Shown piece by piece: positions 46,563 through 58,370 of a stretch of 64,000 nt of DNA (within the stretch, counting starts at the first letter, position 1; the number at the start of each line of letters is the position of its first letter). Origin of the DNA: Halichondria panicea. Taxonomy: Eukaryota > Porifera > Demospongiae > Suberitida > Halichondriidae. The translations under genes and the position numbers were made by a program. Below the pieces are notes generated by a model. That model made no database searches. It was not told the DNA's origin and saw only the letters and a list, made by a program, of their open reading frames with translations. Location of the stretch: positions 1,714,800-1,778,799 of the forward strand of contig NC_087388.1 in the NCBI RefSeq assembly GCF_963675165.1, written 5' to 3'.

Positions 46563-47286
46563 GGCAGCTGTATAACGTCGTACTCTTGAGGCTTGCTGAG
46601 CAACAAAAATATCGGTCTTACATCGTATCATGCAGAGCACAGATATTCTATCATTTTGCACCATATCAACAATTCAATCAGTATAAATATTCCAGAGCTT
46701 TTCTAACGCATGGTACATGTAAGAAATGTAAGAAATGGACGGTACCTTTTAGCGACATAATTATTCAAACCCAACTACATGTAACGCATGTGCATGACCT
46801 TTAGCACTTCATAACAATATTCATATGCACATGTACAACTATGTGAATTTGATTAAAGCTTACCAAAGGTGTAAGTAACTTCCAATCAGAATAAAACCTT
46901 TAATGCCAATTTTTATGATAAATATTTAGATTGACCAACTTGCAGTAGTTACTTCTTGACAAGACAAGACACTAACTTGATTGATTTTTCATAATTATAC
47001 CGATCAAAGTTAAGAGCGCAGAGTTGTGTGACTTCTAAAGGACGTTCTGAACGTGGTTGTACAACACACAAGTAACGAGGCACATGTGTAAACATTAGAA
47101 AGTAACCTGAGTTAGATGTATACCACTGCACCAGTATTGTTTATTGTTGTCAAACTAGCAGTGCTAGTAAGAATACTTAATATTTATTCTAGAATATCTT
47201 AGAATAGACCTATATCATATTTAATATTGAGAAAATAACACCTAAATTCAGGTCCCTCTGTGAACCAATCCACCATGTCAACTCAC

Positions 47287-47325
47287 CCAAGTCAGTTTCC
47301 AAGCGAATGAGACCCTGCTGAACAT
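47287..47325 (-). CDS. AARS1: Alternative first coding exon: candidate mitochondrial presequence of AARS1
   Basis: On the - strand an ATG at 47325 opens 13 codons (MFSRVSFAWKLTW), ending at a strong donor GTGAGT. The next exon has an acceptor at 46596 (TTGCTCAG), so its coding part would be 46595-46410. Joined in phase 0, this puts [11 protein letters not shown] in front of the cytosolic Met, a 24-residue extension with five Arg, one Lys and no Asp or Glu. That is the composition of a mitochondrial targeting peptide. Leaky scanning or alternative starts could then give both forms. The join and the targeting are inference. Confidence 0.6.
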
Positions 47326-47547
47326 GTAAAGCTGCTTTCTTTGTCTCACAAGCACATGGCATTACCGCAGTTGTGTGGGAGGTACTTCCGGTCCTGCTTG
47401 GGATCTAGAGCTAGCCTCGAGACCAGGCCGATTAAAATTAATCGGCCTGGATTTGGAGGCTAATCTAGAGCCTGCTACATAGCTATGATGCAAGTATTTG
47501 TTTATTTTCTGAGGCTTCAATGTAAACATTGTTCAAATATAAATTAC
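47326..47547. promoter_or_regulatory. Bidirectional promoter between AARS1 and the SPARC-like gene
   Basis: Only about 220-320 bp separate the upstream AARS1 ATG (47325, - strand) from the two possible starts of the divergent gene (47549 and 47648). Both transcripts must start in or near this interval. It contains the hairpin element at 47404-47470. No TATA box can be assigned with confidence. Confidence 0.6.
47404..47470. mobile_element. Small palindromic hairpin element
   Basis: The core CCAGGCCGATTAA-AA-TTAATCGGCCTGG (47423-47450) is a perfect 13-bp stem. Flanking CTAGCCTCGAG and GGAGGCTAATCTAG extend it imperfectly. Similar palindromes are at 54116-54159 and 62103-62144, and a half-copy is near 56845. 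Confidence 0.65.
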
Positions 47548-47647
47548 CATGGATTTGGCTCCAAAAGACATTCAGTGCTTTGAGAACATTCCCAGCAATA
47601 GCTACAGCTTTCACTGCCATTTGAAATCATTCACTACTATTGCTGCA

Positions 47648-49983
47648 ATGACTCCTTGCAAAGTACTAAGAAGAGCAACACTAAGCCTGCTACTGGCTGC
47701 AATACTACAGGTAGGTGTGTACTTGCAGTGAGTGGGTGATACCCACAGCAGCTGCTGTATGTACTGAACATCCCACAAGAATATTTGGTGCAGCATGCAT
47801 GCAAAATTGTGTCTGCATATATATATCTGATTCAACACCTGATATTGTAATTGCATGATTTTTGCTTTGCAGGTATTTGTACTATGCAATACGCAATCGT
47901 CTGCTAGTGGAGTTGTCTTTCTTGACGACTGCTCAATGTGTGCCGAAGACGAGAAATGTTTGGAAAAAGACGATGGAACGAAGTACTGCAAGCAATGTGC
48001 ACCAGAAGACTGTAGTATCTTACCCACTGACCTAGTGTGTGCTTCTAATGGCCAAACTTACGACAACCTATGTGAAATGAAAAAAGCAGCTTGTGAGCTG
48101 GACAGAGTACTACGAGTAGAGTTTCAGGGAACAGCATGTGAGTAAATTGTGTAATTCACCGTGCATGATTAGGATGCCAACTATAATAATAGATATAAAT
48201 TTTAATCGTTAGTCAGAAACCATTAAAAGTAGTATCTATAGTAAATTACATGTGTACAATGTACATCATCAGTTTGGTGATTATCCATTGATCAGTTTTA
48301 AACCTTGCAATTACACACTATTCTCACTGACACACATAAATACAGGTCCTACACTGCCTCCCCCAGTGCAAGGTAAGACATGAATTATATCTGATGCTGA
48401 AACTGTATTTATAATGATTTTATGTTCTTCCAATAGCAATATGCAAACTTCAACAAGACAACTTCGACCTTCACAAAAACAACTTATATCAAAATTGTGA
48501 CATAGCTAACATTTACGAAAAATCTAATAATGGCAGTCTAACACTTGACGATCTGAATTTGGAGTTTTGCCACCGGCCTCACTGTGTAGAGAATAAGTTC
48601 ATAAGACGCCAGTGCCACCGTTTTGCACAAGAGTGGTGTTGGTGTGTCGATGATAACGGAACACCAAGCAACTTTCAAAAGAACCTGGAAGTCGGAACCT
48701 GCAGTAAGTTAGCATGCCAACAGCCAAAATTAATTTTAATGTCAACCATCAACAATGAAGAGTCTGTGTATGTCATTAACTGTAACATAATTATATCTAC
48801 AGCTCAAACAAGGAACTGCTACAGTAACGGACAAAAATGGAAGCACGGAGCTAGCTACCCTAATCCTAACAGTTGCGGACCATGGTACGCATGCATGTGT
48901 ATAATAATTATACTGAGTGCCTGCATGGACCACTAAAAAGTGAATTAACCCCCCCCCCCCGCACCACTATGCATGGGCCAGCTCCATCCTTAGATAAATG
49001 CATGAAATTCATGAACATTATTTTAATTATGGCAATTATGTTTCATAACAGCCAATGCTTGGACGGAGAGGAGAAGTGCTACCCAGAATTGACATTTGCT
49101 CTAATAAATGGAGTTCTCAATGATACTGAGCTCGAGAGACTGCAAGATGAACTCTTGAGAATCTTCTACATCCAGTACAATCATAGACAAGAAGACTATC
49201 AGCAGCTGATGGAGTACCTAACAGACCACTCAACTTACAATGTCATTCGCCATGACAATGACATTAATGGTGAGCAAACACCTGACAGTGTACATGTACT
49301 TAACTCTTATGCATGCATGCATACAGAGAGGGTTTATATAGCCGCTCCAACACACAGCAGCCAGCCATGCATGACCAATATAGCTGTCCATGCATGTATA
49401 TGTATACGTATAGCTCATTCATTTATTTATTAAAATCTTCTATACAGTGTCTTTGACTCTAAAGGAGAATATTTTGAACTACAAGTTCGATAAGCACGAC
49501 AAAAGCCAAGATGACAAGCTACAATCCGCAGAATTTTTTTCACTTCGAAACGACCTCTCTGAATTCTTACACTGTGATGCCATCCTCAATTATATTCAAG
49601 ACAAGATCACCAGCACTAGTGTTTCTCAACCATCCAATCAACCATTCTCAATATCAAGAAAAGAGTTTCAACAATTTTTCGCAGCAGAGCTGTTTGAAGG
49701 TATGCATGCATGCATATTAATGCAATACGATAAGAACATGCATGCATGCACTTATATTTAATAGATTGATCGCCTTTACACAATACAGTCACCTATATAT
49801 ATAGTAGCACAGTTTACCATATTCATTGTGCATGTCCCTTTATGAATTTTCAGTAATATTTCCCATTTTACAGATTCAATCGCATCATCTGGCGTGAGTA
49901 AGCGAGATACTGAGCAAGTTCGGGAGAGATTAACGATGAAACGGTTGAGTCATCGCAATAAGTTCTATTACACTTTGTTTTGA
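47648..49983 (+). CDS. Secreted Kazal / thyroglobulin-1 / VWC-like / SPARC-type calcium-binding protein
   Basis: Exons: 47648-47710, 47873-48137, 48346-48372, 48437-48703, 48803-48884, 49052-49269, 49448-49699, 49874-49983. All are GT-AG with matching phases, giving 427 residues. An in-frame ATG at 47549 would add 33 residues; I chose 47648 because it begins a clear signal peptide (MTPCKVLRRATLSLLLAAIL). Order: a Cys-rich module followed by a Kazal/follistatin-type domain (VCASNGQTYDNLCEM), a short Pro linker, a thyroglobulin type-1 domain (CWCVDDNG), a VWC-like module (CYSNGQKW, CGPCQC) and a SPARC-EC-like segment with an EF-hand-type loop (KFDKHDKSQDDKLQSAEFF). It is probably an extracellular-matrix modulator like SPARC, SPOCK or SMOC, but the VWC insertion and order differ from those families. 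The tail is basic. Confidence 0.85.
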
Positions 49984-50328
49984 GTCATCAATCATCTTAA
50001 CAGAATAGCTAATTATGTAAAATATCAATTTCACTTGTTACTTTAAGCGACTGTTGACAGTCAAACATGTACAGATTTAATTTGTATTATCAAAGCACCT
50101 GTTTTAACAGGATAAATCATTATCATTTTTCACGTAGACAATGTCCAAAGCATTCTATATTATATCATCATATCATAATTATATTTTACATCATCATGAA
50201 TTATTTATTAAATCCGACATACATGATTGACTTAATTGTGCATTTCAATCACTAAATTAACGGCTTGTAGATAAATGCATGTAAACAAAACATGCAGAAG
50301 GAGCTGATATTATCAGCAAAGTTAACAC

Positions 50329-50660
50329 TAGGGGTTGGTAGAATAATTATGCTGGTATAATTTTGAGCATAATAATTATAAATTATAATTATAGGCAATT
50401 TTTTTTGAGAATTATGCTGGCATAATGGGCACTTCGATATCACAATTATGAGAATATTAGGCAAGTTTTGGAAAAACAATTTTACTTTGTAGGCCTGATT
50501 ATAAGCACTGGTGGTTAATTATATCCTTGACATTCTATATAATTATGTTATTAAATACAATGTAGATAAGTCATGTGGCCATTTATTTATAGTTTGACGT
50601 TACTTGTGTGATGACATGGGGTGTGGTTTGTGTAATAGGTAAGATCTCTACCAACCCCTA
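50329..50660. mobile_element. hAT-type MITE with 8-bp target duplication
   Basis: TIRs TAGGGGTTGGTAGA and TCTACCAACCCCTA, flanked by GTTAACAC at 50321-50328 and 50661-50668. The length is 332 bp, AT-rich inside, with no coding capacity. The rest of 49984-50950 is 3' flank of two converging genes with nothing else seen. Confidence 0.85.
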
Positions 50661-50950
50661 GTTAACACTGTCAGACGAGTTGCATTAACAAGCTAGAACT
50701 CGGATTTTCTTGGAGGAAGATGATAAAACTCATACATGGATTACAATATACATGTGTACAGGAAGTGAATATTTCCACCAACAAAAACTTTAAATTGAAA
50801 CCATGCATACACACATATGGACATTAATTTGACGGTTTACTTAAACTAGCTTGACCTGCATGATATGTAACTGGTAGGCGGTTAGCTATAGCAGTATATA
50901 AAAACATTATGTAAGCAACTGTATTTCGTACGAGTCATGCAGTTTTAAGA

Positions 50951-53900
50951 CTAGTGTACACTGAAGTCTGGTTCTTTGACAATGGTCTTGTTTCCATTCT
51001 TTCCTGTCTTCCCTGGTCTCCACAAATGTCTAGCACTGCTGCATCTGCACAGAAGGGGGGGGGGAGGGGGGCAGGGGATAAGAGTACAAAAATCGGCTGG
51101 GGTGCAGAAAGGGAGAAAGTTTAGCATTCGAAAGGAACATATATATACATATAAAGCTTGAGGATATCAATTGCAAATCATAGTGTGAGTGTATACACTT
51201 GTCATCTTTATCCACCCAGGAAAAGGATGTTTTGATAATTTTATCCTAAATGAAATGTGTATTTAATTTCATTACGAACACACTCTGTTGTTATAGGAAG
51301 GACGTACATGTAACAACAGTGCACAGGCTTGAGCACACTTCCCATACATCCAGCATTGACAGAACATAACAACAGATCAACATAACAACAGACCATTGCG
51401 TACAGCAATCAAAGTGCTATTCACAGGACACATGTTTCCTTATTGAAAGGGCATACTCGATAACGGGTTAGCTAGCAAAACACATTTTTAACATCTATAT
51501 GCCATCGGAGTGTCTCGAAGATGCCTCTTAAATTTACATCAACCAAATTTAGTTTTAAATTTAGAACAGTAGGTATATTAGTTGTGAAATGTTTACTTCC
51601 TCGATTGGTAGGGGTCTAAGAGCATCAACTAGACCACAGCAATGACTCAAGTCATCGTAACTATAGCAGTACAAAATGTATATTAGAGGGCCTGACCTGT
51701 GTGTGTGTGTGGGGGGTGGGTGAGAAATGCTAATGACTGCCAGCCTATAGGGGGGAAATAGGCCCAGGGGGGAGAATTACCCCCCTCGCCCCCCCCTAAA
51801 TGCAGCCATGAGTGTACAGTCGACTCACCCTGTTGCAGCATGAGCCTTGTGTGTGGGGTGCTGCTCCATTGAAAGCAGCTGGCAGCAACTCCATTTTGTT
51901 CTATATCCCTCAAGAGTAGGGGAAGCCAGAGGAACTGCAGGAAATAGTTGCTCAATCAATTTGTGTGCACACACTGGTATACGTATACGTCCAAGAGTTT
52001 TTTTGGCAATGCTTTTGATTACGCCCATTAAAAAAAAGTTTGTTTCTAAATTTAGATTGTGAAAGAAATGTTTACTTCCTCGATTGGTAGAGATGTAATA
52101 AAGTATAGAGTGATGTGCAAAGGATACGGTGCAAAACGTTGACACCAATTATAGTCTCAAATTTATACTTGTTTTGTAACAATGATAACTCATAATGTCA
52201 GTGCAACAGAACACATCTTCCCCAATTATAATAGAATGTGGGTGTAAATACTTTCAAATTGACAGAGCCGGTAACAAGACTTCTTCAAAATTAATAACTG
52301 TACTGGAAGAGACACTGCATTAAAGCTCCACTCCACAAAAGACAGTGTTTTCGTTCCTAAAATTACCTCTATGGTGATACCGTATTACTAGAATATTTTG
52401 CTGGTGAAAAACCTTTGCGCAAATGAGCCAAATCAACAGAACAATGACTCTTTGCGATCTAACTATTGTGTTTTCTGGCAAGGAGCGTGTGTATTTACCA
52501 GTACTAATTTAGATTTTGCGATTTTATTGTTGCGAATTGATCAACCTTTGCAAAGCTTGCATATGTTTGATGCTCGCAAAACAGTCTAGTAATACGGTAT
52601 TGTGATATTGTACGATTCACAGCATTTATAATAGTGGCGAAAATGTATAGCTAAGCCTCTTGCTAAAAATTAATATTCCGTAGCCGATACTTTTTGCATG
52701 GTAGAACACTCACCTAGGAATCCCGGGTGACAGGAACACGCCCCCTCCTCCGTCCGACCAGGTTGGTACTCTCCCAGACAGTGGAGACAGCGGCTATCAC
52801 TCAGTATCGAAGCCTTTTTCTCAGGGGAGCTGAATATTATACAAGAGTATACATACGTACATGTCAGCAAGAGCAGTGGACGTTCAAATAAAGGACACAG
52901 TGCTACTGCATGCACTTGGTTCTTACTGCGAACATTATAGAGGTGTGGACAGACATCAGTGATCTACATGGCTTTGTAATTCTAGCAACCAACGAGTATG
53001 TCACTAAATATCATTAATTCCCACATTCCACAAGAATACTCTGAATATTAACAAGCACATGTACGTACGTAGCCACTTTTAAATGAACACACGCACACGC
53101 ACACGCACACGCACACGCACACGCACACACACACACACACACACACCCTTTTTGCTTCCTGTGGTGTTTCTTCTTCTCAAAGTGCTCAGCAGCTGCCTCC
53201 TTGGCTGATGATACATTCACCCTCGGCAACGCTGTAGAGTAATTGCATCTTTGTTTTCTCCAAGCGTCTATCTGTGAAAAGAGGAGAGCTTAAAATAAAT
53301 GCAGGATGGAAACGAATTCATTTTAGCTTTACTAGTGTGGTGATAGCTAGTGGTCTTGCGGTAACAAATCACTTCCCTACAATAATAAAACCCTCCATAA
53401 CTAACATGCTCTCTGTGCTTCTCCCTTTTTCCACAGACAAGCTGTGCTCTGAGTAACATCTCTTTCTGCACAGCCAAGAAATCATTCCTCTCTCTCACAC
53501 CTCCTCCAGTAATGGTCACCTCAAACTTCTCGCCAGTCAGGTGACTACACCGGTTTCTCCCTCCAGTCATGTGACTGTACTGGTTGTCATTACCAGCTTT
53601 GATTGGCCCCAGATGAACTTTGACATCATGCTCCTTGCATAACTGTTTCATATTCGAACCAGAGGTACCAAAATAAACCCCGAGGTGCGTGTACGTGATG
53701 GGTAGCTCGAATGTCATGCTGGGGGGTGGGGGATTTGGCAGAGTTTCATTGGGATTGGGCGGAGGGGTCAAGGCCGAGTAGTCACCTGGAGGAACAAGAC
53801 ATGTCATCAAAATACCAATTACCAATTGAAAGCTTGCATGATCACATGCAGCCTAGCATGTACACAGCCTCTAGCAGTTGAAATGTATATTGTAGGTCGA

Positions 53901-56746
53901 TAGGCGACTCTTAAATCTGCAATAAAATCTTTAATTGATTGATTGGGTTTAATTAATGTAGACTAAACAGATATGAAGATACCTCACACCTACGTACTCT
54001 TAGTTCCACCTTCATATTCAATTGGCATTTTGATGACATATATTTTACTGACAGTATCCACAAATATACAGATTACCCCCTTTTTGGGGTAATGTACGCG
54101 CATGCGCATACAAGGTATACCAGGCCGCCTTTCTCTTCGCGGCCTGGAATCGAGGCTAGTCGATAGGCGACTCTTAAATCTGCAATAAAAATTTAATCTT
54201 TAATTGATTGTTGATTGGGTGTAATTAATGTAGACTAAACAAATACCTCACACCTACGTACTCTTAGTTCCAACTTCATAAAACACTTAATTAATCAACG
54301 TTCTCTAAGTGTAACAATTAATTAACTGACCTTCTGATGCTGCCTTAACAATGGACCTAGCTCTTATGAGCGAGTCACGGAACGGTGATGTGTTAGACTC
54401 CGCCTCTTTGAACATGCTCACTAACAAAGGATGAGCAGTAGCCAACATTGTGTCCAAGGAAACGTCCTTGATCCACTTCCCTAGAGCAGTCAACTCGGCA
54501 GTAGTCTTGATTGGAGGAAGAGCTAAAGTGGGAATTAACAAAGCATTATTATAGTGAGAGACAGAGTGTCTACATACATGCATCTGTGTTCCTTGTACAA
54601 ATGAAAACTTAAAGCCTTAGGAATTGAATTGAATAAGTTTATCCACAGAGGAAATGGTCACGACTAGACTGGCGGCGACAAGCGCGAGCGACTGGCCAAC
54701 TACCCATCAGTCACTCGTCTCAGTGAAAGTGTATAGATCATATGACACTACCAAACATGAATATCATTATAGATAATGTGGTTAAATTTTGCTATGAGAT
54801 TTAGCTACTATGGAATGCACTGAATCCCCTGAAGTGTAAGTGACTGGCCAACTGCCTATCAGTCACTCGGCTCAGTGCAGAGGAGGTTGGACGCGCGTCA
54901 TCCACCGTCAGGTTTTATCACGTGCGCTCATAAGATTAGGCACCATTAGGCACCTCGATGCTCCACTGTTTTGTAGGCTGTACAGAGACACTGCAAGTAG
55001 CCAGAAGTGGTCTAGGAGCATTCCCACCGCCCTCTCACCTTCCCTAAACTGCTGAAAAGATTCCAAGATGGATCTAGACTAGTATTTATATTTTTTTGAC
55101 ACTTTTCGATTTTTGTTTAACAGGATTGTGATCTGTATGAGCAGAGGAGGTCAGAGCACCATTGATCTGTTTCTCTTTAGCGTTCTCTAGCTCTTACTTG
55201 CACTGATAAGCTTTTACATTCTCACCTTTGACCTCAAAGGAATTCTATAAAGGTTTATAATTATCACATGACTGAAGGCGTCATGATGATGCGTGTCCAA
55301 CCTCCTCTGGGCTCAGTGGAAGTGTATAGATCATATGACACTACCAAACATGAATATCATTATAGATAATGTGGTTAAATTTTGCTATGAGATTTAGCTA
55401 CTATGGAATGCACTGAATCCCCTGAAGTGTAAGTGCGGTTACAGGCTAATATGACATTGAGCAATCTGATAGGCTGCAATGCTCGTTGCAGCTGAGACGA
55501 GTGACTGATAGGCAGTTTGCCAGTCTCTCGCGCTACGCACGCGAGGGGCTGTCGCCGCCAGTCTATGGTCACACATAGGCAACATAGCCTTACAAAGTCC
55601 TCATAGGGCAGACCAACAGTCAGCTGTGGCCTGTTGACATGCACAGATTGAAAAGGGTGACCTCAATAAACAGTCAAGTTTCACTAGCCCCTATTACACA
55701 AATGAGCATATACGGATGGGGTCACAAATATTGAATATTGCACAGCACTAATCCAGCATTCAGGAGTACAGGTATAACAACATGTAGATCTCGTTTCGTT
55801 ACTCAGTGACTGTTTATAGTCATTACGCATGGGTTAGTTGCAAATATGTTTCTGGTCAGCCGCCCGGCCGAATGATCATTTTAGGCATGCCATTATTGCT
55901 TATGTCAGATTATTTAATGATTTTATCAACAAACTCCACCCAAAAAGGCCAATTTTTCTACCTTTGAATCGCTTGCAACGTCGTCTGTCTTCGAGGCTGA
56001 TTTTCCAAATTAATAAGAATAATGGGTAATGATTACCGCCTGCTTGCATGCTATTTTGAAAAGTCTCTGGCCAACACAAACCTTACAAACCTTGAAGCAC
56101 TAGCTGGTCAATCTCATCTAGAAATGTGTAAGGGTTGCAGCACGCACAGTACAGTCATGTACCACTTACAAGAGCTAGGTGTAACACAGTAAAACTAAAA
56201 ATACAAGCCATATCTCAGCTAGGGATTTTCCCTTATATGACATCATAACGCAGCTACAAGCCAGACCTCAGCTAGGGATTATCACATTTTCCCCATAATT
56301 ATATATTACAAGACATCATAACGTACGTACGTAGTTACAAGCCATACCTCAGCTAGGGATCGTAACATAGCTACAAGTCTACAAGAGCCGAAATCGTAAT
56401 GCAGCTACAAGCCATTTCAGCTAGGGATTTCACGTTTATTTAATACTATACAGAGACTGTACAACTATATTGAAGCCAGAGATTTTCCAGCTACATCTAC
56501 AAGATATTATATCTATAAGATATTATATCTATAAATTTACAGGGCAGGCCTCATAGTGTACAGAGAGTGGTTATAAGGATACAGTATCCTCAAAATATCC
56601 ATCTAGATCTAGATCTACCTGTCTCCTTGCAGATACAAACAGCCTTTGGAAAGAATTTTACATGTTGTGCAGAGAGACATTTCCCTCTGAAGCTGTTCAA
56701 CAGTCCCTGAGTTTGCCCTCTCCAGCGCTTGTGGTGGAAAATGCAT
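50951..56746 (-). CDS. Unrecognised KH-like, Cys/His-rich protein, at least 8 exons
   Basis: Exons (- strand): 56746-56619 (MHFPPQALERANSG, then CTTCKILSKG), 55630-about 55575, 54522-54331, 53785-53406, 53271-53147, 52829-52714, 51934-51829, 51044-50951. Phases match except at the exon 2/3 join. There TTT|GTAAGG leaves one base too few; using a donor at T|GTGTGA (55575) or T|GTTGCC (55584) restores it, giving 398 or 395 residues. The Pro-rich stretch and KH-like fold (GVYFGTSGSNMKQLCKEH ... FEVTITGGG) lie in the middle, followed by a Lys-rich helix. The end has a Cys/His cluster (CLHCLGEYQPG, CSCHPGFLG, KWSCCQ, GCSS) suggesting zinc binding. I cannot name the family. RNA binding is inferred from the KH-like segment only. 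Confidence 0.7.
52377..52600. mobile_element. MITE, family 2, in a KH-gene intron
   Basis: TIRs ATACCGTATTACTAGA and TCTAGTAATACGGTAT. Internal phrases such as TTTGCGAATTG and GCAAAACAG recur in inverted order. It is related in its termini to family 1. Confidence 0.75.
53089..53146. repeat. ACACGC/AC microsatellite abutting an exon
   Basis: (ACACGC)n passes into (AC)n and ends directly at the donor of exon 53271-53147, so on the coding strand the intron begins with a (GT)n run. Confidence 0.85.
53896..54282 (+). repeat. Direct repeat of about 125 bp flanking a hairpin element
   Basis: 53896-54020 and 54158-54282 match closely (TCGATAGGCGACTCTTAAAT through ACCTACGTACTCTTAGTTCC). The second copy begins exactly at the end of the hairpin element at 54116-54159. 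Confidence 0.75.
54116..54159. mobile_element. Small palindromic hairpin element, second copy
   Basis: CCAGGCCGC and GCGGCCTGG form the stem, followed by AATCGAGGCTAG as in the copies near 47404 and 62103. Confidence 0.55.
54662..55564. mobile_element. TIR element with internal tandem duplication, interrupted by a second element
   Basis: Ends AGACTGGCGGCGACA and TGTCGCCGCCAGTCT lie between copies of ATGGTCAC (54654-54661 and 55565-55572). Inside, a block of about 124 bp containing GTGTATAGATCATATGACAC occurs twice, at about 54719-54843 and 55313-55436. The second block is split from its upstream end by the element at 54878-55309. It lies in an intron of the KH-like gene. Confidence 0.7.
54878..55309. 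mobile_element. Nested TIR element
   Basis: TIRs CAGAGGAGGTTGGACGCGCG and the inverted CGTGTCCAACCTCCTCTG, 25 bp with two mismatches. The direct repeat GGCTCAGTG is at 54869-54877 and 55310-55318. 432 bp. An 8-9 bp duplication with a CAG end suggests hAT or Mutator-like. Confidence 0.8.
56195..56440 (+). repeat. Degenerate tandem repeat in intron 1 of the KH-like gene
   Basis: The phrase TACAAGCCATACCTCAGCTAGGGAT and close variants occur at least four times, with CATCATAACG-type spacers, at a period of roughly 60-75 bp. Confidence 0.7.
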
Positions 56747-57182
56747 CCTTCCATAATTATTAACTGTTGTCCTCCTCTGAGTCAGCACTCTGCAGTGGGT
56801 GTGTTAGCTCAGCCTGATTTCTTTGATGTGGGCATGCATGGGTTAGCCTCGTACCCAGGCCGATTTTGATTGGATCAGAGTAAAGGGTTAGAGTTCTGGA
56901 GGTGTAGATCGTTACATGTTACAATGTACATGAAACGCCCCTAGATATAGATATTCTATACCTACAAGAAAATGCAAGCAATCAAAGTAAGAATAGATAT
57001 ATAGATCTAGCTAGATCTCTATTTAATACAGTAACTTAACTTGCATGTCATGATGGACATGCAAACTTCCATAACAAAACGTTTTGTCCTACAGACCTTT
57101 TTTTCACACACTCATCATGATCAAGTACCAGTTCATGAGCTGGATAACATTGAGGTAAAGGGAATTCTCTATAAATAGTTAG

Positions 57183-57303
57183 GGTCAGGTGGCATATACG
57201 GCACCGGATGTAATTTTGGAAGGGGGAGGGGGTCGGGTTAGCTAAGGGAAATAACAAAAATTAGGGCGTTTCCACATCCGGTGCCGTATAAGCCACTTGA
57301 TCC
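57183..57303. mobile_element. 121-bp MITE with 9-bp target duplication
   Basis: Inverted ends share TATACGGCACCGGATGT. The direct repeat AATAGTTAG is at 57174-57182 and 57304-57312. It lies between the KH-like and phospholipase genes. Confidence 0.8.
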
Positions 57304-57666
57304 AATAGTTAGATAATGATCATGAGCATGAGGTATCGTCTGGCCACATTATTCCCACGCAGATTTTTCTTTATAACGGAAGGAGAAAAGTACGGCATTG
57401 CACGGGTGTCAGTGCGCATACGCTTATTCATTCCCATTTATGATGAAGCAGCTTACCTGTGGCTTAATGCCCTTTATTGCGTTGGTCGAGAATGCTTGCA
57501 CACTAGTCTACGATGGTCGTAGTTATCGTCATGAAAACGCACATGCACAGGCCAATTTAATAATGCAAATGTTATTCATGTAATATTTTCCACGTAATGT
57601 ATTTGACAATGTAAGTGGTTAAAGTGGATAACATACAATGTCGTGTATATATATTTTGCTAATCTG

Positions 57667-58370
57667 ACGTTGTGATGGATTGACGTACGGTACTTTCCCG
57701 CTTTCTTGTTTCCACGCTTTTTGGTGCTTATCCCTGGGCTAATCATAACAGGAATTATGTTTGTTTACATGTGGGTTGAACGCCAGCACACCTGCATGGA
57801 TTATTCTGCCCACATGCACACAGAGTATAAAACGACCACAAACATTTGTGCAACTGAATAGAAAGAGGCTTATTCTAAGAACACCCCAAAACACCTCTGC
57901 ATATAACGCTGTGTGTATATATTATACTTATAGCTAACCCACTTCTGACCAGGGTCACAACCTCCACAGGTGGATTGGCTAATCCGGCTGTTCTATACAA
58001 GTTTTGCTTTATGGCAAAGCATTGTCTTTTAACTACAATAACTTAATTAAGCCTTACCAACAGCTTTATCTTTGACAATGGCAAGTTAACGCTTTTTCAG
58101 CGGTACTGAACTTGCTGATATAAGAAGAGCGTATATAGGACCCTATATTAGCTCTGCGGTAGCATTGAACCCAGCCTCTCTTGTACTTGTATATATTGCT
58201 ACACCCAAGCCCATATTTCTGTCCCTGTCTTTTCTTCCACCATGCAATTCCTTGCTTTTTGAAATTTCACTTGATATGTACTCCTGCACAAATGGCCGGG
58301 GGTAGCACCAAAAAGCGTGGAAACAAGAAGTAGGGACAGCCGTATGCATGTCAATCGATCACAGCGTCAT
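57667..58370. mobile_element. Foldback element, FB1 family
   Basis: Arms at about 57667-57745 and 58285-58370 are inverted copies sharing CTTGTTTCCACGCTTTTTGG, as in the element at 11862-12409. A third, single arm is at 58479-58560. 56747-57173 and 57304-57666 hold no recognisable gene. Confidence 0.7.

Noticed and set aside
47549..47647. Upstream ATG for the SPARC-like protein
   Set aside because: It would bury the signal peptide behind 33 residues; the ATG at 47648 begins a normal signal sequence. Not fully excluded.
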